Assembly (NCBI RefSeq): GCF_047495875.1
Contig: NC_092474.1
Location: forward strand, 8,928,501 to 8,992,500
DNA length: 64,000 nt
Origin: Pithys albifrons albifrons
Lineage: Eukaryota; Chordata; Aves; Passeriformes; Thamnophilidae
Reading direction: 5' to 3'
The notes under the pieces were generated by a model. That model was not told the origin of the DNA and searched no databases. It was given only the letters and a program-made list of their open reading frames with translations. Shown here one piece after another: positions 1-13,100 of this stretch (positions within the stretch are counted from its first letter, which is position 1; each line of letters opens with the position of its first letter). The position numbers and the translations under genes were made by a program.

Positions 1-3000
1 AAAGTGCTTCTTAAAGCAGTTGTTTCATTAGCATCTATTCTGCCACAGAACCGAGTCTGAGTTATCCTATCCTCAATGTCCTCCTATTATGGATACCAAA
101 GATGTATCTTTAATTTTTTTCCTATGGTTACAGTGTATAGAAAATTTATTTTTCCCAGAGTGTAAACTAACATTTTTTCTTCCTATAAAATGTTAGCAAG
201 ATACAAGCATAATATGCTGTATTAAATAACACATTTCCTATACATACATAAATATATATTACTATGACAACATATTACACATTTTTACATAACAGTCTCT
301 ATTTCCCCACAACATAACAATATTAAGACAAAAATATATATAAAATCATTTAGTCAACAAACTAAACTAGTTTTAAACATAGCTTTTGAATTAGAGAAGG
401 CATTTGTCCAGCTGGCCCCTTTTCACCTGAGGTCACACACAGTGCAGACTCTTGCAACAGGCTCCCCGATTAGGGTGGCAGTGCCAGCAGAAGGACTTCT
501 TGCTGCAGCTTCTGGGGAGACCACTGTCTTTTTCTATGGCTTATTGTCCCCTTAGCTGTGCTAACTCATCTCTCTCTGCAACCACCCAGTAAACAAGATC
601 AGAGAACTCCATCTCTGTAAAAAGTAACTCAGAGCAGAAAAGGCAATGGCGCAATTTCTGACCTATCAGTTTATTCTGCCACCACACAGCTGGTCATACC
701 AACACGAGAGTGAGAAGGGAGCCAGAGCTGGAGCTGGAATGTTTGTATATGAGAAGGCAGCTCCTCATACTGATCCTGTTGTCAGAACAGTTGCTTTTTG
801 ACATTGTAGCCAATGTCACATTCGCAGCCTGTCCAGCCTATTGAGGGAACTAGATAGGCAGGACGTCAGAAGGCCATTCAGATACAATTCCAAACAAATT
901 GTTCTTCTCAGTTATTTGCAATTTGCTGAAGAAAATGGTGTAAACTCTGAACATCCTGAGATGTCCGTGCTTGCTGCTGTTGGCCCTTGGCTGCTTGTGT
1001 AGTAGGGCTGTGCTGAATCGTGGGATTACAACAGTTGTGCATGTCACACTTTTTGTTTCTTCCTCCCCCCAAACCTTTACAGCAAAGATCAATAAGTGCT
1101 ATGTTAATGGATACCATACATCTTGGCCATATCCCACCATACCCTGAAAGTGTTTGTACTACCAGTGACAGTGACTGTACCACATTTTGAAAAAAAATCC
1201 ACAGCAGAGCTCTGCCTGCTCTTTATGGTCTCAGGCCTGTACAGTAATAAGTGCTATTTAAGGGCCCCTGTCCATGCATTTCCATCAATTGCTCTGTTTG
1301 CTAGCACTAGGGGTATATAGAATCAGATCATCAACACTTTCCTCTGAGCTTTTATCAGTAAATACCCATGCACTGTCCAATACCTTATGCACAATCATGT
1401 TTACTGTTGCCATGATGTGTTAATCTGCTGTAACTGCTGGTTTTACGTCTTTTGTACAGAAATTTGATAACCATTTCCTAAGAAAGGCCCATGAAACGCG
1501 ATTTTATTATTCTAAAAATAGTTGAGAAGCTAAGGGATTGATGCAAAAATCTGTTTCTAAATTCTCTAGATTTTCCATTAGCAGCATCAGTCTTAGTTGT
1601 TGTTGTTTGTAATGCTTGTCTCTAGTTTTATAGTGAAATTAAATTCTTTACTGAGGAAGAGAATCTTAACAGCTCTGCATTTTTTCCTTTTGCCATTAGA
1701 TAAAAATCAGTCATGGGACGTTTCTGATGTTTTTCAGTTTCTCAGCAGTAGCTGGCTGCTTTATGGATGTCCCTTTTAGTGTGTGCATTTAACTGCTCTA
1801 GATAAGGCAAGCAAACAAAGCTTCATCACTTTGTGGTAAACACTATGTGCTCGTAACAACTCCTAAGGGTGCTCATAACAACTCCCAAGGCACCACACTG
1901 GGATTCTCTCCTGTTTATTAGTGCACCACATCACACATGCTTAGAAACCCACCTGCTATGAATCTGTGAGTTGAACTCTATGCAGCATGATGCAAACCCT
2001 GACTGTTAAGAAGGCAATTTCTGAATTTTTCTTGGTCTGAAATACGTTTTTCGGTCCAACATGATGTCATGTAAGAGAGAACTAGCATAGTTTTTACAGC
2101 TCGTCCTGTCTTGATTTTAGGTAATACTGTAATTATAGTTTCCAGTATTCTTTCCAGCAGCTTATGCAAGGAAGTACTAGATGTTCTCATGATACTCCAT
2201 TTTTGATGTAAACAATTTCATAATTGCTGGCTTAGTAAAATCTTGTTTCTTTTAAGCACGTATTGTGGCACTGTTCAGCTGTTGCTGGCACTCATCTGTG
2301 GTACATAAATAGACCTGGATTGAATTCAGTTCAGGTGAAAGACTAGATCTACAATGGCAAGTAAGGCACAATATTTCATAGTTTAATTCTTAGATACCCT
2401 ATTTTTTCAAGGAAATCTGTAGCCCACATGAAGGGGAGGGAGTTGTATGTTAAAAAACATTAAGGGCAGATTCTGTAATGAATTTGAACTCAGTGACAAT
2501 TTTCTTACTTTTCTTAGTTACCTTTTGTAGAAGCTCTTAAGAGATGTTCTCTGACTGCACGTACAGTTGCCTCATATACACAGACCATTTGTATATATTT
2601 AAACTTAACCACAATTACTGTAGTTTAATGGTTCTCAGGGAATTTCCTCTAACATAGTTTGAGGAGCTGCTCATTAAGTAAACTTTGCCAGTCAATTTTT
2701 TCTGACTTCTGCATTGACAGTTTTTCCTAAATATCTTGCTGCTCTGACCTTGCTGAGGCTGAAAGACTCACTGTTGATCCCTGTTGGTGGGATGTGAAGT
2801 ATTGTGGGTGAACAGACAGTCTGCCAAAGACAAGAAATAGTTAATACTGTCTGATGCAATCAGAGAGAAAATATTTCACAGATCAGATCCCCACTGATGT
2901 TTTAGTTCTTTGACAATTAAGGGCAATTATCTTAAAAATTCAGTTCAGTTTGCATTTTTCATGCAATGAGACACTTTTTATTCTCACAGGCAACTGTTAT

Positions 3001-3986
3001 GGATGTGTTCAGCTGCACAGCCTGGCATGGATGATTTGGCAATAGCATGCTACAACCTTTTAAGTAGTTTAGACTGCTGAGATTAATATCTATAACTTCA
3101 GAGTAAAAATTTGTTAGTCGGCCTCACTGTTTAAAAATTCGGTGGATTTACAGGATCTTTGGGCAATCCTTTAAGAAGCCCTGAGCTTACACCCAGCATG
3201 GATGCTGGACTTCAGGCAGGAGTACAGTAGTTTTTCAAGGGACCACTGTGACTATGAACAAAATGATCATAACCATCAGTGAAGGATGAGTCAGACATGG
3301 TCACTGAAAAGGCTTGTGTGGGCCTTACCCTGGGGAGTATTTACTCCATCAGAACCTGTATTTGCAGCTGGAACTTGACAGAGCACCTCCTGAATTTGAT
3401 GTGAGTTTTATTTGTGCATCTCTGCTTGTAGAAACAGAAAATGTAGAAACAGCAGAGCACCGGGCAACCAGTTTTTCCAAGTCTTTGGTTCCCATTATGG
3501 TACCATTTAGATGTGTTTAAATTAGGGTAAATAAGCTTGGTTGCTTTGGTAGCTGAACAGGTTATCTGTACCTACCTCTGTCATCAGTGTTGAGAATAAA
3601 AGGACTGAAGTAGCCTGGTAAAATACAGTGGTACAGGAAAGGAAGACACGGTAAGTCCTTAACCTGCAGATACTCAGTTACCTCTAGCAGAGGTACAAGA
3701 CATTTTGAATTTTGCAAGTTTATGCATGTATTTTAAGTGCAATGGTTTAAAGGCAGTAATTAACAGCACTGCAGATTTGATGAGCACCAGATACTTCAAA
3801 ACTATTGCTGCAGTTAAATCTGTTGTCACTCATACACCCAAGAGAACAGCAGATAGGCAGTCACTTAAAGGTCTTTGGAAATGGACTTTTCGGAAAACAA
3901 GTCTGACACTGGAAGAAAAAAAAGAAGGATTAATCTCAAGTCACCTGGATTTTAGGAAGATCAGTTGTTGTAAAATAAAAGACTCT
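1..3986 (-). other. KREMEN1 3' UTR / 3' flank
   Basis: No coding exon seen. AT-rich, low-copy sequence downstream of the KREMEN1 stop. On the minus strand, AATAAA-type polyadenylation hexamers occur at 2977-2982, 1914-1919, 670-675 and 145-150. I cannot tell which is used. A 20-base near-tandem duplication (about TGCTCNTAACAACTCC) lies at 1848-1887. Confidence 0.5.
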
Positions 3987-4149
3987 TCAATTTCCCACTA
4001 GTGGGTTGCAATCATCCTGCTGATTTTGAAGCTTTTTCTTGAAGATGAATATCGATGTGGATGGCTGGTAAAATATACTCCAGATCTCACCAGCAGTAGG
4101 AACATCACTGCAATCTTCTGTTTCAGTTGCAGATGGAACCTGATGGGAT
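3987..4149 (-). CDS. KREMEN1: KREMEN1 coding exon 9: cytoplasmic tail and stop
   Basis: Residues 397-450 and TGA. Contains [20 protein letters not shown] and ends [11 protein letters not shown]. The IFYxPSTSI and FKKKL motifs are conserved in KREMEN1 tails. TCCTAG acceptor. Confidence 0.93.
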
Positions 4150-7100
4150 CTAGGAAACAAGGGTTAATTCATTCCTGAATGGAGGTGCTTGGGAAGCTGT
4201 AGAGTCTGTCTGCAGTGCTGCTACACTGGCAATGCTCGTGGCTTTGCTACCTCTGTGACACCTTTTCTTTCGATCTGCTGCCCAATGCGGAAGGTTTTGG
4301 AGCATTTCTTGGTTGTCGTGGCCAAATGGAAAGTTCTATTCTATTGCCAGAATAGGTGCTACCCTAACAACAGCAGTGACATTAAGCTAAGAAGGCTGTA
4401 CAGACTCTGTTACTAGTTGCTATTAATACAAATTAATTTCCTTTTATATTTAGGCATGCTTTTAGTATGTAAACACAACATTCAGAATTTTGATTTGCTG
4501 ATAAATCACCCATGATTTAATTCAATGAGTGTCCATCCAGAGGACACAAAACTTACTTAGTATAAGCATAGAAAAATAAAGCAATAAATTATATTGTTTT
4601 TATTAGTAGGCAAAAAAAATCTGGTAAATATCACATTATAATACAGATTTTCGTTTTTGTGACTCTTTTTTGAACCACTTTCAGTCCTTCAGAAAAAGAA
4701 ATTAACTATTTACTAGCCTACATCTAACTATTTTCCCCAGTTCTCCAGTCTGGGATGAGGTTTTTATTTTTTTCCTGCAAAGTATTATCATAATTGGACC
4801 TCTTCTCACCAATCTAGATGTCTGATTACATTTTTCTCTTTCCTTCTTCTTCCTTAAAAATACAAATCTTGTCAAAACAAGACCAGAAGAGAGATTCTAG
4901 CAGCAAACTCTACCCTAACAGACTGGGAAGTTAACAGATGTGCTTATTTAGTATCTTTTATGAGGATAAAAATATGTAATAAATAACTTAATTTTGAATA
5001 TGACCAGTTGGACTACCAGAAGGCTGAGGAGCATTCCAGGACTGGCAGAGCTGAGGGCTTGGTTCCCTGGGGACAGCTTTGCTCCACACTTACCTCATGG
5101 CAACGTGGATAATTATCTTTGCTACTATGGCTGTGACACTTAGGATGAGCAGTGCTGTGAGACTATATATTGTCCACTCTGTAAAAGAGAAGAAGAAACG
5201 GAGAGGGGGAGAAGGGGAGTTCTTAATACATTCATTTACTTACAGTTTTTAAAGTAAGAATATTGCGAAAAAAAACATACAGTCTTTGGATGCTTTATTC
5301 AAAACTAATTTGAAGATGCCTTAAACCTGCAAGACTGGCAGAAACTGTAGAACTTTCAGTCTGAAATGGCTTTATCCCTTGCAGGACTGCTCCCTGTAAA
5401 ACTCAAAGTTGGCAAAAGTCAAAGCATGTACTAGTAAAATTATGTAGGAAAGGAATTAAAACTCAGAAGAAAATTCAAAAGCAGATTAGAATATGTGCTA
5501 CCAGTAGCAACTCTTATGATTGCAAGGAGGGGTCTAGTTTTTCATCAGGAATTAGGTAGTTAGGTAAGTAATCATAAAGTATGGAATGGGGGGAGTGTCT
5601 TCTAGAGTCCTGAGACAGGTGATCTGTATCTGTGGTCTGCTCTTGGCCATTGCACTTTATATTTCAATTTAGTTCTGGTTGTAGGAGTAAGTCAAGCAGG
5701 ACCCACTGTAACATTTGAACTATTTAACTATCCAAGGGAGCCAACTTCTAAATTATTAGATCACCTTTTCATTTGGACCTACATGATCTTGCAATAGGAG
5801 TCTACAGCATGTTGAGATGGGAAAAGGGATGGCACTAGAATGTAACTGACATATTTAGCATGGTGAAAAGACTTGCAAAGACCCTGAATTATCAGAACAA
5901 CTTAATAAAGGCCATTGCCATGGCCATCAGAAGTCACAAAGCTCAAACTAACAGAAAAAGGAACTGTAAGGTACTTCCCACTCACTGCCCCTTCCTCAAA
6001 GTATTGACTGTTTGTGATGATTTTAACAGTATTTTCATAACTGCATAAAATCCAACTGTGTCGTTTCTATCCATATTCCTGTGATGGTGTAATATGAGGC
6101 AGCTGTGGGAACTCAGGCATTATCCTGGGCCTGGTTCCAGACTATTCCTCAACACCTTCTCCAACATGGCTATTTTGGGTATATGCAGCTCGTGTCCTTG
6201 TGCTTCAGGTTTGGGATGCAGTTTCAGGAATTTGGAATTGTGAGAGTGTCCCTAGTACAAGAAAGGCCCAGGTTCAACAATACCTAAAGCAAATGCTCAG
6301 GGGAGTTTAAAAATACGAGAGCCCAGCAGTGATATTCCCCAAGAGTGGATTTCCAGTCTTCAATTATTTACAACTCAGTAATGTTCTGAATTGAGGTTTG
6401 GAAGGCGAGTTCTAGACATATGACAGTTCTCAGTGGCATTTCCCCTGCATCCATTAACTTGTCTAGCCCTCTTTGTATTATTGATGAAGCTTTTGTTAAT
6501 GGGGAACTGGGAGGCATCCAGCATTGAAGCTTCTCTAGACGCTACAAAAGCTTGCTCTCTTTTTCAGCAACTTGTGCCACTCTCCAGTATGCACTGATCA
6601 CTGAAGCTCATTCTAGTAAGGAGCCTGCTCTGATTCACTCTTATTTTGATGTGCTTCCATTCTCAAGAAAGAACTCACTGTCTTCACACTATTTCTGATT
6701 TATGCTGAGAATTAAGTTTTGAAATGTAAGGAGAGAATCATAGTTAGTGCTAATCAGACTAAATGAAAAGTCATCTATCAGATGCATGGTGAATCAGATA
6801 ATGTGGAGGAGAAGCAAAGGAAATAGTGACTCCAGATTATGCCTTGGCAAAATATTTTTCCTGTTTCCACATTTTGTAATATTACCAGGCATGGGGCTAG
6901 TAGGATGACTTGGGCTGGTTGTGATGACATAAAGTATCTTTGATGACCGAGCTGCATTGATACTGAGATTTGTTTGTTCATTCATCCTCTCTGAAAGGGT
7001 GTGATTCATGGGAGTCTTGCTTTGATGAACGTTGTCCTTCACAGCTGAAAACACAAGAGTACAATTACAATAACAACTTAACAGGTGTAATTGGACTTCA

Positions 7101-10100
7101 TTTTGTGCTTGTAACCAGATGTGCTGCTCTCTTGTTTACTTAAGAGAACTCAATCAAATTAAGTCGGATTCCAGTAAAAGCCTGTGTTTCACCAGGTTGG
7201 GATTCTCAGAATTTTCTTGGAAGCTAATTGTTCATCATAACAGTAGGTACAACTCCAGGACTGAAATATTTTCTCCTGATGACTTTCAATCAGAGTGGAA
7301 TAGGCTGTTGGAAGGAGACAAGACAAGCCAAGATGCAGATGGAGTACCAATTTTTTGGGTTTTTTTAGCTTTGTAATGTTCCAATCTGTTTTGATAGGCA
7401 GGTATAGGATTGAACTGGGGGAGAGTGTCAATCTGCTGGAGGACAGGAGGGCTGTGCAGAGGGACCTGGATAGGCTGGAGACTTGGGCTGATTCCAGTGG
7501 GATGAGGTTCAACAAGGCCAAGTGCCAGGGTCCTGTCCTTTGGCCACAACAACCCCCTGGAGCAGCACAGGGTGGGCACAGAGTGGCTGGAGAGGGGCCA
7601 GGGGGAAAGGGACCTGGGGCTTTGGATCGACAGGAGGCTGAACATGAGACAGCAGTGTGGGCCCAGGTGTGCCCAGGTAGCCAGGAAGGCCAATGGCATC
7701 CTGGCCTGGATCAGGAATAGTGTGGCAGCAGGACCAGGGCAGTGATCCTTCCCCTGCACTCAGTGCTGGTGAGGCCACACCTCAAGTGCTGTGACCAGTT
7801 CTGGGCCCCTCAATTTAGGAAGGACATTGAGGTGTTGGAATCTGTCCAGAGAAGGGCAAGGAGGCTGGAGAAGGGACTGGAGCATAAGTCCTGTGAGGAC
7901 CAGCTGAGGGAGCTGGGGGGGCTCAGCCTGGAGAGGAGGAGGCTCAGGGGAAACCTCACCACTCTCTACAACTCCCTGAAGGGATGTTGTATCCAAGTGG
8001 GGGTTGGTCTCTTCTCCCAGGCAACCAGCAGTAGGACAAGAGGACACAGTCTTAAGCTGTGCCAGGGGAGGTTTAGGTTAGACATTAGGAAGAAATTCTT
8101 TACAGAAAGAATGATCAGACATTGGAATGGGCTTCCCAGGGAGGTGGTGGATTCACTGTCCCCGGAGGTATTTTAAGAAATCTGAATTTTGCTATTTATG
8201 ACATAGCTGACTGGAGTGTTCCAAATTAAGACAAATTTTGGCAAAGCTTTTACCCACTGTGCAGTGGCAACAAGATAGATAAAATACCTGCTAGATGGGG
8301 GTTAAAGTATTTGTTCTGTTGTTGCCACTTCAGAAATCTCCTGTGTGAATAAAATGCTTCATTGAAACGCAAAAACAGGAAAGGCAGCCTCTTACCTCTG
8401 TATCTGATAGCAAATCCCTGGGCTTGATTGATGTCATCTGAGAAAAAGTACAAAATGACAAAATCCAAAGAGATGTTAAAGGTGTGAGGAGGCCGGTTCT
8501 TGCCATTAAAACGAGCTAGGACGTGGTAGGTATAGCCATCCAGCAATTCCACCATATCTGTAGCATCTTTGATTTCAAAAAGGGCAAAACTGAAGTGGAT
8601 TCGAGATGCTCCTGGAACTTGTATGGTCCAGTAACAGACTTTGCCTGTGCCATATGTGTCAGGAAAATCTGGGGAATAGATCACAGCTGTAGCAGAAGTG
8701 TAATTCCCTCCACAGGCACCAATAAGGGCTGTGAAAACAAGAGAAGAGGGAGGAAAAAGTGAAAAAAAAATGGAAAAAGAGGTTATACATTAATTTTGCA
8801 GAACTTTAACACCCTGTTGTAGAGTCTAATACTTATATGTGACTTGAAGATACAGACTTGCTATGCCAACAGGATGCACTGTCTCCAAGACTGGTGTTCT
8901 TCACCTTCCACAGCACTGGGAGCACAGCCATTATGTTGCAGTTGCTTGCAATAGACTCATTATGTCTCATTACTTTGAGATCTATGCACCAATCTTGAAT
9001 CCTGCAACTATCCTCTTCCTTGTATGTAACCATGTACCCTTTCCCCCATCCCAGCAGGAACAGAATAAAAGAGAAATCACTGATTCAGGGGCTTCTACTC
9101 CATCCCTATAAGGCAGAGGCAATTAACTCTCACTGTTGAACTACTGAAACTCCTTCACAGCTGTATCAAATTGAAAGAAACAAATATTCACAGAACAAGT
9201 CGAGGCTGGAAGGGACCCTGAAGATTGTCCAGTCAAATCCCCCTGCTCAAAGCAGGAGACAGCATCGTTTTGAGTCTCCAAGGATGAAGACACTACAGCC
9301 TCTCTGTGCAACCTTTTCCAGTGTCATCCTCACCATAGAAAAAGCTTTTTCTTATGTTTAATTGGAATTTCCTGTATTTCAGTTTGTGCCTGTTGACTCT
9401 TGTTCATTCCTCATTGCTAGCTAGCAATGAGGAGAGGCTTGGCTTCATCTTTACACCTGCCCAGCAGTTAGTTACACAAATTGAAAAGGTTCCCCCGCCC
9501 CTTCTTTTGTCACAGCTAAACAATCCCAAGTTCTCACAGCCTCTTTTTGTATTAATGATGCTGTAATCCCTTAATCACCTCTGTCACCATATGTATGTGC
9601 TTTTCAAGCCTCCTGTCTTTAGATCTTGTCCATCTAGTATTTGACCTTAGCTTCACTAAGAAAGATCCTGTTACAAAGTCTAAAGACTTGTTGCTGCCTA
9701 TTATAAGCAAATACATGCCCAGTACATTGTTATATTTCTTGACAACTATCCAGATTCCCAGTGCAAGTTCATTACCAATGCATCCAGACAGCAACTCAAA
9801 CACCACCCAACTGATGATGCCTATCAATATACACACAGAATTTTAAAAAGGTATTATATATAGGTATATATGCATATATATGCATTTATACATACATCCC
9901 CTAAATACAGAATATTATGTAAATTATATAGTAATGTATTTTCTGTCAAAGCTGCTTAGATCAGAGTTATCATTCCCTCATATTATAGGCTGAAAGACTG
10001 AAGAATTAAAGTAGAATTATTGTCTTTGAAAGCTTAATTAAAGCCCTGTAATAGAGGCCTGGGAGAGTGGAAGGAAGTGTTTTAAAGAGTCAGTTTTCAC

Positions 10101-13100
10101 AGGCCTCTGAGAAAAAGCTTTAATAAATACAAATTAAAAGAAAAATTAGGGAATGAGAAGTAGTGTTTATCTTCCAGAAGAACACAAGAAAATACTCCTT
10201 TTTCTGGAGCAGGGCCCAATCATAGCCTTATCAAACCTTATACTTCAGTGCAAACTATGACAGACCTTATAGAGGAACTGAAAGGCTATGAAAGAATATG
10301 AACAAATAAGAATGGAAAGAATGTGAAAGACCCCACAGAGGTACTGAGGGCCATAGGGGAATTTGTGTTTGCACTTACTCCATGTTAACATAGCAGGTGA
10401 TTTAATAGAATTGTTTTTACCCACTGTGCAGTGGCAGCAAGATAGATAAAACCTGCTAGGTGAGAGTTAAATATTTGTTCTTTTTTGCCACTTCAGAAAT
10501 ATCCTGTGGGAATTAAATGCTTCATTGAAAGGTAGAAACAGGGAAGTTATCTAATTGATAGAACAGCTCAAACAGATAGAACAGAGAGAATTGGTAGAAT
10601 CGAAATCTGTCACCAAGATACAAAATTGGAAAATGGCTTACAGGTGGTGTTGCATTTGGCTGTGCTGTTTGTAATTACTGAATCACAAGATGTTACTCAA
10701 AGTAGCAATATTAACTCAGAATGCCAGTGACTGGTGCTCCACAGATGCCTAGCAAAGCACAGCATTCCACAGATGGAATGAAGACGCTTTCCCTCTCCTT
10801 CTAGACCTGGCAGAGTTCTGTGTCAGGGGTCTAAATGTCACTGCATTAGGCTGCGATCGTAACACATGAACATCAGGTTAATGGGGGCGTTGTGTGAGTA
10901 CAAGGACTGCGGTGAAGGTTCTGGGGATATGAAATAAATAAATAAATAACGTGATATAGAGACATGAGGGGAGCAGGCGTTGCTCATCAGGAAAAGAAAA
11001 CAGGTGGCTGCTACTGGGATGACCTCTTACCTGGCCTTACCTCTTTACCAGAAAAGACATTGCAGGTCCTCAGGGTAACATTTTGCTGAGCACTCAGTCA
11101 CTCTAGAAAAGCAAAGCTACAAAGGAAGCCTTTACCCATCAAGGATTTGGTAGGCCAAAAGCAGAAGGAAATAGGATGCTGCAAAGTAAAGCTACATGCT
11201 GTCTCAGCACTGGAAGTAATATGCAACTCCTGTGCATATTTTCATATCTTGGGAAGAATCTGGAAGTGAGCAATGACTAATTTCTGTCCTGCTGAAATGT
11301 CTTCTGTTTCACTAACTGGGAACCAGAGGAGTAGAGTATGGAGATGGGAAGTTTGTTTCTGTGATCAGAAGACAGAATATGATGCCACTTTTAGTTCCAG
11401 AAAGTTTGTACCTCAAAAGGTAGCTTCTACATCAAAGGCATTTGAGATTAAGAAGCAACAATACACTGGTGCATATTTGAACCCTTCCAGTACTCCCAGC
11501 TATAGTGGGAGCTTGTACTGCAGCCAGCCAGCCAGTGACTCACACCATCTACCTCTGAAGTTACACAACTGGCATTGGGATCTATACTGAAGAGTAGAAA
11601 GAAGGATTTTTACATGTAAGACATTATGAAATCAGCAGTGATCATAACAGCAACCTAACTTGATTGTACATTTGCAATATACGTCTCTGTCTCAGTTCTA
11701 CTACATTGCTTTGCACTGTGTTAACTGCATCAAAGCAACTTTCATCATGTCTAATTAAAAACCTAAGTTGGTGTATATTCAAATTTTATTTGAGGGGCCT
11801 CGTTCACGTATTTACTCTCTAGTAAGATCAATTCTTAAGGTGTCCTTCTGTGACTTGCTGTTTCTGATAGCTGAGTTAGTACCCTTGTGAGGAAGTAAGA
11901 GACAATCTCTGGAGCATAAGTAGGCATCATTTCTTGGAAGAGCTATTTCACATTATTAATGGTTGAGAATCTTATGCAGAAATGGAAAGCAGCTTTATTT
12001 TATACTGAATTTAGGTGTTTTGCTGTTTTGTGTGCAACAGTTCTCATTATACTTAGAGCCTTTTCCCTAATTTGCTCAACATTTGAGGCCTCTCCTTTGG
12101 GAAAAACTGAGCCTGCTTCAATACTTACTGTCAAAAAGAATGACTCTGCCATCCCCACCACAAGGCTGAGTATGGTCTCCAAAGCAAACACTGTTGCATT
12201 CCGTACTGGCGGCCTCCCCGTATCTCCAGTAGTCGGGATTATTTCCACAGAAACAAGCATAACCTGATTCCATGCCTGCAAACTTTGACAACAAAGATGC
12301 ATAAGGAAGGGAGGAATAATATTCAAAGGAGTGACAGCGGGAGGTTGTATGAGCAAGAAAGTTGGCAGGAAAATATGTATGTTTTGGAAAGTATGATTAG
12401 TCAGAGGAACCACCACAGACGGTGTTTGTTTGAGATGTCAGGATGCTACTTAAGGACAGTGAGAAAGATGGAACGGAGGGCAATCAGGGTACCCTGTCAC
12501 TCATAACTGCAGTAAACAAGCATACTTTCTCCTGGCATCCTGGCATTTGTCCAGATTGCTCTGGATGCAGAGAGAGAGACAGATCTGGAGTGGAAGTGAG
12601 ACCTAAGACCTCCTAAAGGTTAAAAAAAATGGGGAACATGAGAAATATAAGAGAAAGCTCTAGGCATATTGCTGTCTTTGTCTTTGAAAACATTTTCTAA
12701 ATGTATGTCAAACGAATCACCTTAAATTGTTGACTTCGGCAGGAACTGATGCATGTTTGGATAGTAAGTTTATTGGAGGTCTCACTGGTGCCAGTCAAAG
12801 GTGGTGGCTCTCCATGGTCCTTGTAACACCCCAGATTCCCTGGCACTGGCAAGAGTAACAGACAACAGTCATTCTAAAGGTGTGCCTGTGAACATCCAAA
12901 ACACACACCACTTTATGAACTACCCAATTACTAAGCAGCTCTCTGTATGTTTGGCAGTATGTTACTCTGTGTTAGATCCTTGTCATGTTTTCCAAACAAG
13001 CACAGGGATAAATGTCAGGGCACAAAAGAGTATCATGTCTTCTAGCAATATACCTGTAGCGCTCTCTGGTTGGTTTCAGTAAGCTGCAGTAAAATGGACA

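Larger units (their letters stand above)
4150..8395 (-). other. KREMEN1 introns 6-8
   Basis: Sequence between exons 9 and 6. Apart from exons 8 and 7 it contains a CR1 fragment at 7415-8176 and one copy of a local duplication at 8250-8382. Nothing else recognised. Confidence 0.6.
8729..12128 (-). other. KREMEN1 intron 5
   Basis: About 3.4 kb. Holds an old CR1 fragment (9190-9480), an AT-rich TATATA/TGCATA tract (9855-9895), the second copy of a local duplication (10417-10545) and a short AAAT microsatellite (about 10934-10950). No exon seen. Confidence 0.7.

Noticed and set aside
7742..8176. 145-codon plus-strand frame as a host gene
   Set aside because: It is the C-terminal end of a CR1 ORF2, truncated at both ends with the upstream part frameshifted.
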